DNA from: Tridacna crocea
Lineage: Eukaryota; Mollusca; Bivalvia; Cardiida; Cardiidae
Direction of reading: 5' to 3'
Assembly (NCBI GenBank): GCA_943736015.1
Contig: OX031070.1
Span: 20,977,673 to 21,041,672 of the forward strand
DNA: 64,000 bases
Shown: positions 42,410-56,200 of the stretch, one piece after another
Numbering within the stretch: the stretch's first letter is position 1
How the letters are laid out: each line of letters starts with the position of its first letter
Translations under genes and position numbers: made by a program
Notes under the pieces: generated by a model
Seen by the model: the letters and a program-made list of their open reading frames with translations, nothing else
What the model was told of the DNA's origin: nothing
Databases searched by the model: none

Positions 42410-42879
42410 AAGGAATACCTGGGATTAAGCATTAAACAAATTTTGCCACATAATAATTTCCAGACACCTATTCTTCAAGGTTGAAGTTTTTATTAAGTTT
42501 TAGCTTTATGTAATAGAAATATGCACAAAATATTTCTAATCAGGATGAAAAAGAAATTGGGTTGTTCTCATCTCAAAGAACTGCAATTTTTCATTAATAC
42601 TTGAAATGAAGTTGCTTTGTTTTAGCCAGGGACTTTCAATGATTAGAACGGTTTTATAGAATATCAATAATATCTTAAGTTAAATATCACAGCCGCTATA
42701 TTTCCTCCTAAAACTGTGTCAACACATACAAGTTCTCTACCTTCAGCACATTACAACCTGCAAAAATACCCAGCTGACCAGCCACGGAAAATATTGTAGT
42801 AAAAGGAGAAAATTGGATATAAAAGAATCTTACTTCTTTCTCATGTATGAACCCTACACAAATCTGTCCAATCATAACA

Positions 42880-43045
42880 ATGCAGAGAAAGAGGACTTTG
42901 GAAAAAATGTGAGAAAAGGAGAAAACCCTCATTACAAAGCCATTGGCCAGCATTTTCTGTAAGTATTTTCAAACCTTTCAAATACAATCTCTCTATGATT
43001 ATCTCATCAAATATTATTCATTTCCTACAGATGCCTTCAAGATGG
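42880..43045 (+). repeat. Palindromic TTAA MITE, decayed
   Basis: GAGAAAGAGGACTTTGGAAA, GGCCAGCATTTTCTG and a weak long arm. Confidence 0.5.
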
Positions 43046-43049
43046 ATAC

Positions 43050-43278
43050 TTAACCCATTACCACACAATCCCTACTTTTGACGCCCCTGAGAGAGAAGCC
43101 TTTTGAAAACACTACGGGAAAAGGAGAAAATGCTGGTAACCAGCATTTTCTCCTTTTCCCACAGTGTTTTCTACCCTTCCCAGAACAAATTTCAATTTTT
43201 CGGTCACCTTTATTTTGTAGTCTGCAAATGCGTTCAGTTTGGACCAGTCCAAAATTTTCTCGTGTGTTAATGAGTTAA
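43050..43278 (+). repeat. Palindromic TTAA MITE, subfamily I
   Basis: TTAA at both ends; same arm variants as 10225 and 35584. Confidence 0.92.
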
Positions 43279-43317
43279 AAATCTTGTCAACTGGCACGAG
43301 ATCAAGCTGTGTACTAA

Positions 43318-43533
43318 CCCTGACCCTTACAATCCAAAATGATGAACCTGAATAAGCCTTTTGAAAAAGATATTGGGACATTAACAAAATGCTGTTAATC
43401 ATCATTTTCTCTGTTTCCCAAAAAGTTTTCTGCACTATGACAAGCCTGTTTCATCTTCTAAGTAACATTTACTTAATCATATACAAGTGTTTTCAATTTG
43501 TTAGGGTATAAAATTTTGTCATTGGGGTAAAAA
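43318..43533 (+). repeat. Palindromic TTAA MITE, decayed
   Basis: AATGCTGTTAATCATCATTT centre; both arms heavily substituted. Confidence 0.6.
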
Positions 43534-44161
43534 GGATCCTCGGAACCCAGGTTTAAGCATTACGTTACAATCCATGCATTACCCCTGGTAAAATGACTAG
43601 CAAATCTTCGTTTTACATGAATATTCATATGATCGGAAAGTACTCCAATAGCAAATCGAAAGATCGGTAACATATTCATTCTCTCTAGTACGGAGAGCAA
43701 TTTTATTTCGTCAGTTACTAAAAATAGAAATGACTATATATTTGTGATAAAAATAGTTTAAATTTTCTCAGAGAAAAACTGAGATGACCAATCAAAATGC
43801 TTCATGAATAATTCATGAGAACGAGATAATGCCAGCCAAATAACCCAGGGTTGATTACAGTATGAATCGAAACTGGCTCAAGATGGGTAAAAACATAAGC
43901 TGCTTTACTTCATCCACTTCATTTTAGAATCTTTACAACTGAAAGCTTTGTCAGACAGTAAATTAAATGAAACTTGAAAGATGATGCAGAAAACGTAGTG
44001 GGAAAAGGAAAAGATGAAGATAACCAGCATTACTTGACACAGGATAGTTTGGTAAAGCCTTACTCATATAAATTCCCTATACTTCCGAGATATTTTGCTT
44101 CAGTAATAAGTTTTTACAGGTAGTAATATGCTAAAGAAGGTTCTAATACTGGAATGAAATG
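43534..44161. other. 3' flank of MED13
   Basis: Probably includes the MED13 3' UTR, whose end I cannot place. A decayed minus-strand MITE lies at 43900-44060 (GGGAAAAGG...GATAACCAGCAT). Confidence 0.4.
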
Positions 44162-44294
44162 TTAGACTAATGCATTCATGGCGTGGTACATCTGCATGAG
44201 CACCATGAAGTGGATTGGTAAACAGGACTGGCGGTCGTTGCGTGCTGGATTAAACGTTAACCAGGATAAAGCGTTGTACTTTTCAAGGACAAAT
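44162..44294 (-). CDS. MED13: MED13 last coding exon
   Basis: After a CTCTTTTCAG acceptor it encodes [19 protein letters not shown], then [18 protein letters not shown] and AMNALV, then TAA (44164-44162). The first base completes AG|A (Arg) from the previous exon. SCLPIHF and the short hydrophobic tail are the conserved MED13 C-terminus. Confidence 0.93.
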
Positions 44295-47200
44295 CTGAAA
44301 AGAGAATACCAATTCATTTTGAATCTCTATTTCAAGTAAATTTTTTTCCAAAATATGAACCATTCTTCATATAAAAGGGGGCATTAATGCATTTGCAAAG
44401 TTTCGACCCCGTTCAGCCCTAAAAATCTTTTCACTATTCACCAGTTTTCTGCTTGTCAAAAGATCTGTCTACCTCATGGTTAAGTCTGCTGCTATAAAAG
44501 TTGCTGTCATTCATCCAAAAGTATGTGATGGCTTGCTTACGATAAGTCATAACCCTTTACCAAACAATCCCTGTTTTTTTACGACCCAGCGAAAGAAGCC
44601 TTCTGAAAACATTATGGGAAAAGAAGAAAATGCTGGTAACCAGCATTTTCTCCTTTTCCCACAATGTTTTCTACCCTCCACAAAAGAAATTTCAAATTTT
44701 CAGTCACTATTACCTTGTCTGCAAATGTGGAATGTGGAAACAAGTTAAAACCTTTTTTGCCAGATCATCACCCATGTATACAATATCTTCTTTTGGCAAG
44801 ACTGTCAAACTCAGAAACAAGCCGACAGTTTTCAGAATTACTGCAAACTTTTGAAACTTTATGTTAGCATGCAATACACTTTACCATCAGGCTGCACATA
44901 CAAGAATGTTTGACCTGATGCCCACACTATCTTTTTCTTTGATAATCTATTACAACCTTGAAATCTACTTTTTTCTCTTTACCACACAACAGACTTTCAG
45001 ATTTGCCTAAAAAATTGAAGGCAGATTGTAAGTTAAATGTAGCTAAAATGTGATTGGTCTCTGAAAGGCTAGAAACATTATGGGAAAAAGACAGCATTTT
45101 CTCCTTTTCCACAATGTTTTCAAAGGATTTTTCCCTCTTGGTAGTTATAACTCAGAAATGTATTCTAAAAGTCTTTAATACATGCATTACTTTTTTTTTC
45201 CCCTTGGTTCTTTACTTTGACAGTTTTGGTGAAAAATCGGTCCAAGTGCTAGTTGGTACTGGAAAAATAAATTCAAAATTATAGAAAAAAGCTGCCAAAT
45301 TGCTCCATCTTATGCTTATTTCTTTATTTTTTTTTCATTATCAGAATTGTTTTAGGATGAAATACCCAAAGCATGGTAGGGAGTTGTTGATAGCATGATG
45401 ACTTACCTAAGTACATCACAAGTCAAATTGGAATCTAGTGGGTGTGTATTACGAGTATTGGCCTGATGCATGAAGTCATCCTGGTTGGTTGAACTGTGTA
45501 TGTGTAATGCTGACTGAAATTCAATGGGAAAAACAGGTTAATATAAACTAATTTCGCTCTTGAAAAATCATGCAAGTTTTAGACTGGTACATACTGAAAG
45601 CTTTAGCAGATGAAAATTCAAATCTAATGAAAACATAGGAAAAGGAGAAAATGCTTGTAACTAGCATTTTCTCCTTTTCCCACAATGTTTTCTGCCCTGC
45701 TGGGAACAAATTTCAATTTTTGAATAACGTTCATTTTGTAATCCACAAAGGTTTTCACTTTGGACCAATCTGAAATTTTGTCGATAGGTAAATAAAGACT
45801 TAACCCTTTACCAAACAATCCCTGGTTTTTACGACCCTGAGATAGAAGCCTTTTGAAAACATTGTGGGAAAAGGAGAAAATGCTGGTAACCAGCATTTTC
45901 TCCTTTTTCCACAGTGTTTTCTACTTTTCTCGAAACAAGTTTCAGTTTTTGAGTTACATTTATATTGTCATCTGCAACTGCTTTGAATTTGGACCAGTCT
46001 AAAAGTTTGTGGTTTGGTAAAGAGTTAAGAAGCACTTTAATTTCCAAAAATTTCACGATGGTTCTTACACCTCAAGATTGAGTGGGTAAACTCTGCACTA
46101 CAAGAAACAGTTTTAAACTTTCAAAAGAACTTGCAAAAAAAAAAAAATTCAATGCGGCTAACACAATTGGATTTGTGTTCAAAAGGGTAAATAATATTGT
46201 TTGAAAAGAAGGAAATAGTGTACTAGAACAATTATAATCTTTTCCATTCGTTTGCAAGTAGGTTATGTGGAATAGTAGTATAATATTTCCATTAGTCTTC
46301 CAGAATATGATAAAACTCCTTCTTATTTACATGCATGAAGCAAAGTTTTAGGATGCATTACAAACATACTCTGGGAAAACAGGGCTTAACCCATTACCAC
46401 ACAATTCCTACTTTTGATGACCCCGAGAAAGAAGCCTTTAGAAAAAATTGTGGTAACCAACATTTTCTCCTTTTCCCACAATGTTTTCTACCCTTCACAA
46501 AACAGATTTCAAATTTTCAGTCTCTTTTATTTCGTCCTCTGCAAATGCTTTCGATTTAGTCAAGCCCAAAATATTGTTGTGAAGTAATGAGTTAATATTT
46601 CTACAAAAGGTATTAAATGATCTCAGCCTGTGGCAGAACATGGGTCTAATCTATTTGCAATTGGTCAAGTTTCTGCATACCGAAGGACTATTCTATCTCA
46701 AGATTCAATTCCTTTTTAGATAAAATGGATTTAACTCATTACTAAACAAAATTTTTGGTTTGTCCAAATTGAAAGCATTTCCAGACGGCAAAATAAAAGT
46801 GACCTAAAATTTGAAATTTGTTTTGTGAAGTAAAGGGTAGAAAACGTGGGAGAAGGAGAAAATGATGATAACCAGCATTTTCTCCTTTTCCCACAATGTT
46901 TTCTAAAGGCTTCTTTCTCAGGGTCGTCAAAGTAGGGATTGCAGGTTAATGGATACAAATTGATGTAGTCTTGCATGGTTACATGCACCATGGTGAGGTA
47001 TTATACTAACATCTTTTTTGCCAGAGTGTGCCCCAATTCTTTTGTAATGTACAGCATTTTTAACAGATGTGAAAACTGGGCTATGTGTTACTGTTTCCAC
47101 AAGGACAATTGCACACAAAAAACCTTACCTTAAAGCACTTGACTGGTGATAGTTCATTTTCTGGACACACAGACCAGAACCACTTGGGCAAAGGTCCAGT

Positions 47201-50200
47201 CTGGGCTGTAGATATGTAGTAACCCATGGCCAGGGGCTGTTGTAGAAGGTTTGGGTCATCTTGTGGGTCATTGGTTGCAGAACTGGGATTTGCCTGTTTT
47301 AAAAGATGCAAAACAAGTCTTATACCAGTTTCAAAAGCCATATATGTGAAATTAAACTCCTTTATATTTGACACTATTTCCACTCACAGTTATGTCATTG
47401 TGAAACCTCTCTTTTGCATATTTGGTACAAAAAAGAGAACAGCCTGCATGTAACTAGTAAACTGCATCACTGCATCCCAATAAATGTGCCACTGCTAGTA
47501 TAGAGAGTTACACTTGACCATTTCATATATGTTGCACAGATGGTCTCCGTAATTAAGTAAAAGCATGTCTTTCACTAGCAAAGTTCTACTTACCATGTAA
47601 TCAAGAAAATTACGAACCCTATGACACAATTTGTAAATATTGCAGGTAAAGAAGAAATTGCTGGAAACTATCATTTACTGCTTTCCATATAATGTTTTCT
47701 GCTTTTTGGGGTCAAAATTACTGAATCTTATGCGAAAGCTTTTAATTTGGCTCAGTGTAAAATTTTGTAGTTTGGTAAAGTGCAACATCACACAGGTTTC
47801 ATCATTTTCAAAAGAATGGTGAAATCTATACCATGTGACTTACCATGGAGATTCCATTCAGTTTATTTGGAGATGTTCGTCCCAGATCCATGAGTCCAGG
47901 GGATCCAGGATTATCCTGCCTTGGGGACCCTGGTGGTGAATTTGTCATGGAAACAAACACATCCATAAGACTCCCGAAGTCATCATTATTGTTTTCAAAA
48001 TCGGACAGATCCACACCAAATTCCAGATTATGTCCTCCCAAATCTATTCCTCCAGTAGAATCCAGCTGTATTTGATTAGTGTTTGCCTGAGCTGTGGCTG
48101 ATGTAGGGAACACAAGGATATGGGAGCAGGAGCAGTCCCTGGGGGTCTGTAGAGGACAATTACTACCCTGTTTCTCCTCGGGGTTCACACAGTCGGGTAA
48201 AACAAGAAAGGAGTTTTGCTGTTCAATGGAAGTGAGACAGGCACTAACAATGTATGGGTAATCTCCGTTAGTTTGATATGAACACTGAGAGCACATTTCA
48301 CGCATTCGTTTACTGCATTGCTGAATGTTTTTCTTGCTTAAAAGTCCCGACCATCCTGTAATATACAAAATACTTTACATATTTGAATTAATATACATTT
48401 TTCTATTCAAACCTTTACAAAACCGTCATTAACCAGCATTTTCTTTTTTCCCACACTGTTTTCTTTCCTATCAAACACCAATCTGATGATATGAGCAATA
48501 TCTAATTTGTTATCTACAAATGCTTTCAAATTGGACCAGACAGAAATTCTGTCTTTTGTACCAGAACTAGTTTAAGAACCTAGAAATTATTAGAACTATC
48601 CATCAAGAAATTTTGAATCAGCAAAAAATAATCAGTTTCTCAGTCTTACACCATATTGGTTCATCTACAATATGGTGCGAATAGTGATGTATTATTCTAT
48701 TTCTTAAGCATCTATATCTAATATACATAGTAATTTCAGTCACTAGACTGCCAAACAAATGAAAGAGACATTCCAGGGTGTAAAAAAACCATAGAACATT
48801 GCAATTGTAACTTTATTGGGGACATACAAAATTTAGCATTTATACCTTTTTTTGACAGTGACAGCCAAAAACATTATCTTTTAAAGATAAACCTAAACGG
48901 CTGGTCTAAGGTAAATGGTGTACATACTTTGCAGTCCAATCTTGGTTTACCTAATCACTGGGGCTTCTTTAATAGTCTTAGGCTGTTTGAGTTAGAATAT
49001 CTACAGAAGATAACATTTTCTGTGCATTCTTGGAACAACTTGCATAGTCCAGATGAAGCTTAAGATATGCACATACCTTCTTAATGCCAATCAACATTTG
49101 GTCAGCAAGTTGTAATGCAAAAGGAGTTTTTCACCTGATCATGCAAATTATCAAAGTGTCCCCCCCTCCCCCTTAACTCTTTACCACACGACAAAATTTT
49201 AGACTGGTTCAAATTGAAAGCATTTGCAGATGACAAAATAAAGCTGATTGAAAAATTGAAATTTGTTATGGGGAGGGTAGAAAACACTGTGGGAAAAGGA
49301 GAAAATGCTGGTTACCAGCATTTTCTCCTTTTCCTACAGTGTTTTCAAAAGGCTTCTTTCTCAGGGGCGTCAAAAGTAGGGATTGTGTGGTAATGAGTTA
49401 AATGAGGTTATCTTATGAAGTGATGTATTTAACAGCAGGGAAGTTCAGTGTTTACATTACGTGACACCTTTCATAAATAGATGTTTGCAATAGATAACAG
49501 ATACTACACAGAAGTGAAAACATGAAACAAACTATATGAACTTGTCTTACCCTTTAGTTCTCCGTGACCGATACGTCCAAACCGACAGATCACAACTCTG
49601 CACGGTTTAGATGACATTGAAATCACACCTTGAATAAACTCCCACAGTTTACCCAAACCAATTTTTCTTGCAGATGTTTTCTTTCTTCGATTCCTGAAAT
49701 GGTAATAATAGTTATCAACTGAAAATATACATTTACTTACTTTTTATGGTGCTTTAGGTCATTTCATCATTGTATCATTTATGTCATTTTCTCCTGTACA
49801 CTTATCCATGCTTTTCTCGAGTTTCTTTACCATTACTTTGTACAATGTTCTTTCTAAGCCTCTGTCTACTTTCCCACATATCCGTCATTGAAACAATGAT
49901 CAGCAGTGAGATAAAAATGAATCCTGTAGCTATGATTATTGGCAGTCCTTAGAAAAAAAAAACTACCAGCTGGGAATTAGAGACAGAAACCCTTTGGTTT
50001 CATGTTTGGTTTTACTTGTCACTGAACTACTGATCTCAATGGACTTCTACATAAACATGTCACTTTTTCATTCCTCTAGAATATATCTTCAACGAGTAGT
50101 AAAATATGCTCATGTATTTTATCTTCACTTTCACTAACAATAAGGACTTGAGTACCTTTGGCAAAATGGAGGTCAAGATCAGACTGCACAAAATGCACAG

Positions 50201-53200
50201 TTGAATTCTACAATATGATAAAAATCATCTTGGCCTGCATTCATAAGGTACTTAAAAAGCTCGAAAAAAAGAGTGCTCATCATAGGTTACTGATACATCT
50301 AAAAGTCTGAAAAAAAAGAAAATGAGTTAGATTCGGAGTTATTGAGAAATGCTCTAAGGAGAAATAACACATGTACACAAGTAAATCATAGGAGGAATCC
50401 CCCACCTGTTTGGTATATCAATGTTTATTGTGCAGGTCTCCACAGTTTCTCCCCTTTCATCTGTACAACAAGCAAGCAACCAGCGCTGATCTTCAGACAA
50501 ACAGTAGACACACAACAAGATAGTACTATCGTCTTTCTTCTCACTGCAGGACTCTGCCAGCTGTTCTTGCTTGTCTTTGATAGGTGCAAGCACAAATGGT
50601 GGACTGTAGAGTTTATATGTTTCACTCTGAAACATTGAAGTAAAACAGTAAGAAACCATTTCAGTGACACATTTATAAAATATTCCAGCCAATAAAAATG
50701 AGCAAACTGTTAAACTCTTTTGGTGTCATGTGTATGAAATCCACCTCTTTCAATGACTTAAAAAGTAACCCCAAAAATACTCATATACATTCTTTTTTTT
50801 GTAATATAGTCTAAACTTTACAAGCTGCAGCATAGATCCAAGGTAAAACTGCATTCTGTGCAGTCTGATCTTGACCTATGCCGTCCTCAAAACTCCAAGT
50901 ATGTTGCTGAAAGGGTTAAAGGCTAAAAACATGCTTCAAGAATTCTTTCGTAATATAAAAGCACCAAAGCATGACATTCCTAAAAGTTCTTTTTCTGTAA
51001 TTCTTTATCATACAATCCTGAGTTTTAACAACCGTACGAAAAAAAGCTTTTGAAACATTGTGGGAAAAGGAGAAAATGCTGGTAACCAGCATTTTCTCTT
51101 TTTCCCATAATGTTTTCTTATCTTTTACAGACAAATCCCATTACCTGTGCCACATTTACCATGTCCTTTGGAAATGCTTTCAATTTGGATCTGTCTAAAG
51201 TTTGTTATGTGGTACAGAGTGAACCAGTACCTTTAAGGACAACACTGTTGAAAGGCACAGGTCCATCTATCCGTTTACCAAGGAAAGCCTTTGAAAATAT
51301 TATTTTCCAGAATTTGTTTCTGCTCTTTCAACAACAAATCTGCATATGAATCCAGAAGGAAAATATAAACTTTGGGGAGGAGGGGGTGGTGAGGAGGGAA
51401 GAACCCTTTGGAGTGGAAGAGTTTTCCACCATATGCATGCTTTAGACATCATAAACAAACCACTGCGAATAGTCGACATAAATTTCTTCTTCAACTCATA
51501 AATACCTACCCCAGTTCGCCGTTTCAGCATGGACTCGGCAGCTGCTGCAGGACCAAACCCTGTGAGGGAGCGACCTAGAACTGTGTGACTAAGGTTCCAT
51601 CTACAGCTTGTAAATACTGAGAAGGCAATATTCTGTAATAACTGGAACTGGGTATTACTGTCTTTGAAATCCATGACGGTTTGTAATGGCACAATCTGAA
51701 AACAGCAATGAATGGTCTTTCAAGATGAGCTGACTACAAAGATAATGTAGCAAAGTAAAATGATTTCAAGCAAAAGGATATAACACTGATCCCAAACAGT
51801 GCCACAAAAATGAAATTGTAATCTTAGTCAAGACATAACTGTCAGACATTTTTTTGGGGGCTAGATTGTCCCATATCAGCTCACATTGTAGATCCGAGCT
51901 TAGATTGTGCATTTTGATCTTGACCTGCACTGAATGCACAAACAGCTGAAAATTTGAAAGGATAGTTATTGTAAAGTCCTCTACATCAATGTAAAGGAAG
52001 TTGTCAACAGACAAAAATGTGTCAAACTTGTCACTTGTTTCATGCTACTCTCCGGTTTTTGGGCGATTCCTTTTCGCCTAGTAGTAGTAGAAATTTTTAA
52101 TCATTAGCCTAAAAAAAGGCTTATCATAATTTTTTGCAGTATTTCTATGGCACAGAAACTATGACTTTTAAGATTACATCATAGACATTTAACCTTCAAA
52201 ACCTGACATTAATAATGTTGAAAAATTTAACCTTTTACCACGCAATGCCGACATTTCTTTAATATCAAGGAAAAAATCAAACCATTTGGGCCACACTTCA
52301 ATTGTCATCTTCAAATACTTTCAATTAGGACAGGGCTGAAATTTTGTTGTGTGGTACAGGGTTAAATAAACAGGGTGCAAAGGATTTATATGGTTCAAGT
52401 GAAAAATGCTATTTCGCTTTCATCTCGAAGAAACGTTTCGTTCAGAGGATTTTGTAACCTATACACCTCCTTAACTTTGTTGGGTTTTGAGGGGATGGAG
52501 AATAGAGAGAGGAACGAGAAAGTATTGCACCAAAGAAACAAAATATTTACTCACTTGTAAGTAGACATTACTCTGCATGATTTCAGGCAGTTTTGGCACA
52601 ATTTCTTGATAGCACTTCAATAAGCCGATAACAGCCAGTCGGTTGAGATCATCCCAGTCTTGGGCATAGGTAAACGGGTTAATAAGATATATCACAATGG
52701 CTGGACATTCATGGCTGTCCGGTAGATCGTCATGGGTATCACGCTGACCAGTACTCTCACCCTGAGAACTCTCTGTAAACAAGCAATTTCATTGAAATGA
52801 TTTCCACTGCCGAAAAGTTTACTTGACTGTGTAATTTAAAAATCGCTCCCAGTTGACCATTTTGATCACGTCAAAAAATCAGCCGAAAGGATAGTTGTAC
52901 ACATGTATAAAGTTTCATGAAATTTCATCCAATGGCATTGGAGATATTCTCCAGAACAGATAGACGGACAATGCTAAAACTATATCCCTCTGCCTTCCGT
53001 GTGGAATAATAACAATATGTGAGCTGTGCTCTAGCAAGATGGGGCTTAGTGCATCTCTGCCAGGCATTATACCAATAACAGGAGTTGAATTCTTTCAAGA
53101 AATTCTGGAGGACCATAGCAGGATTATTTCGGTGAAGCTTAGTGAAAAATGGATGGGTAATTAGAGAGATGTTTGAAATTTAAGACCTGTCACTTGTGCC

Positions 53201-56200
53201 ACACTGAATGTTGCCTGTACTTTCCAACTTTCAAAAAATTTGTATTGTTTGGTAAAGGGTTTAACCCATTACAACACAATCCCTACTTTTGACGACCCTG
53301 AAAAAGAAGCCTTTAGAAAACATGGTGGGAAAAGGTGAAAATGCTGGAAACCAGAATTTTCTCCTTTTCCCACAATGTTTTCTACTCTATACAAAACAAA
53401 TTTTGCTTCTATTTTGCCATCTGCAAATGCTTTCGATTTGGACAAGCCTAAAATTTTGTCGTGTGGTAAAGGATTTAACTCCTTCTCCCACAAAAATTTC
53501 AGTTTTTGACAACACTGATAGAGAAGTCTTAGGGTAACACTGCGGGAAAAAGGAGAAAACGCATTATCTCATTTTCAAAGACGAACCTGATGATTGGAGT
53601 CCAATTATTTTAGCAACATGTATAAAAACAGTGCTGAAAAAATATAATGGACTAGATCTATTTCAATTATGAAAAACATCCGAAATATGGAATTTATCAT
53701 TGCTGCTATGGCCAGAATATGTGACAAAGTAGCAGATGGTGCAGATCTAAGATCAGACTGCACATTCTGTGTACTTCTGATCTTGATCTACACTCTGCAA
53801 AAACAACTTAAATCAGTTCCAGAAGGTTAAACTTTGTTGTATGGTAAGAGATTAAGATAAAATGTATGATTTACCTCTTTCCTCTGAACTAGAATTATTT
53901 AGAGTATCTGAGTTGGTGTTTACTTCTGGAGGTCTGTGAGGAGGTGCACGCTGACTAGATTTACTCGCCGCAAACATACTTTTCAGATCCTGCTGGGCCA
54001 AAAATGGAGCTGGAAATGAAATATACTTCCAAATTCAGTGCTAAAATACATGAAAAAAGGCATTTTTTGTGGGTATAATCCAGTAAAAACCCACTGGCAT
54101 ATTGTAATATCAAGGCAGTTTTTCATTAAACAGCATAGAGCAAGTCTCAAACCAGAATCAACAAAATGTGCTCTCTGACCTTTATCTCCTTACCATACAA
54201 TCCAGAGTTTAAACAACACTGAAGAATGCTTTCCAAAACACTGAGATAGGAGGAGAAAAGGCTTGAAGCAAACGTTTTCTTCTTTTCCATTTTTTTTTTT
54301 TAAAAACTCTATAATCAATGGCAGAAATTATCATTTGCGCTACTTTTATTATTCTGTCTCCATAATGCTTTCACTTTGGCCTAGCCTAAAAGATTGGTGT
54401 TTTGTACCAAGATAATTTTCTCTGTTAACCCTTTACTCCGTACTCATTTCTATGCATTGCATGTAGGAGCTTTAGGATAAAATTGTGGCAAAAGGTGAAA
54501 TAGCTTGTCACAAGCTTTTATATGCTATCAAAAGGTGTCATATACACATAAGAAACAGCTTCATCCTCGCTGGGTCAATTTAGGGTCAATTACAGATACC
54601 ATAAAAGTGCCTTATGGGGTAAAGGGTTAAAAGGTAATGGTCCTTGGCAATCTGTATTAAAGCCAAAACAAATTGTCCTTGAGCAATCTTTTTAAGCACA
54701 TCGCTCCAAATTCTCTACTGGCTACATTTTCATATAAACATACTCAACACAATGTGACAGAAGAATTATTTCAGGTGGAAGAAACTAGACAGGGAATCTG
54801 ATTTTCTGAGTCAGTCTCATATAAATCTGTTTGCTATTGAATTATTAGTACTAATATCTATGTATAGTAAGAATATATCATTTTTCTTTGTGTAAACACT
54901 TGTGTGGCGTCTGTGGCTGTGAGTTAGAGTGTCATCCTCATAACTAAAAGGTCCTGAGTTCGATACTCGGGAGAGGGTATCAACTTTGGGATTTTTCATT
55001 GGCCCACACATTCGGCGCGAGTACTGGTATAGTTCAAAGGAAGCAGAATCGAAACAGGTGAGTATAAGTTGTTAGAACTTGTTTCTCAATTGATGTTTCA
55101 CTTTGGCCTAGCCTATGGACATTTCGTACCAAAACCATTTCATACCAGTCATTTCGTACCATAGGATTGGTCATTTCGTACCATGAAATTACCATTTCGT
55201 ACCATAGGATTGGTCATTTCGTACCATGATATTAACAATTCATACCATATGTGTGGTCATCTTAAATCATGATTTCACCGAGAAAAGCTATTTAGATAAT
55301 AGAAAATGACAGTCGAACTTAGATGTAGAAAAGTTTATTTGATTAGATAATAGTACTTGCAATATAAAATAAGTTTATAATAGATATAAACGAAAACATA
55401 ATGGAAGAATGTATGGATGAATGTTGCAATGATGATTTTTTCCCTTTCACATTCGACGTTTCTGTTTCAATTTTGTAACAAATATAATCAATGGCAAACA
55501 CCAAACAAATTATTTTCAAATTCTTGATACCAATCTTGTAACAAACATTAACCAAACAATGTGATTATCTATCATCTGTTTCAAACATCGATTGTTTCCT
55601 TTAATTGATTGGCGAATATTTAATTCATATACATATGCAACAAACTTTAAAACTTTTTGCAATTATAAAAGCAACATGTTTTTTTTTCTTAAAAAAAATC
55701 ACCGAAAAATACTTTGTAATAATCGTTTGGTAAATAAACTATAAACTTGGTACAAATTCTAAGTTATGGTACGAAATTGTAATATTATGGTACGAAATGG
55801 CCAATGCATGGTACGAAATGGTAATTCTTTGGTACGAAATGGTAATATACTATATGGTACGAAATGGTTATGGTACGAAAAGACTGTATACCAAATAAAT
55901 ACGTTTAAATTAAACTAAACACTTCAACTTACTCATCTTCAAGAGCCCTGGATCGCTCACCTGAATTTTTGTAAGGACCATAGCCATTTTTTTTTTTTTT
56001 TGAGGTATTGAAACATTGGAAATAAAATCATTATTTTGCCAAGCAATTTTCAAAAGGTCATCTATGAAAGTCATTTCAAAATCTGACTAGCAGAAAAGAA
56101 GATTTTTTAGGAGTGTCTTAATTTCCGTACATAGTGCAAGTAACCCCCATTCACCAGAGCCATGTTTCTTGACCTATCAAAATTTCGCAAACAATTTTTG

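Noticed and set aside
42058-42432. 124-codon minus-strand frame downstream of MED13
   Set aside because: Its first part is a MITE long arm, and the rest (LKTRYWTKEAKGYAGTE) resembles no family I know; kept as chance or unknown.
50342-50638. Plus-strand 98-codon frame
   Set aside because: Antisense of the conserved MED13 exon at 50406-50626.
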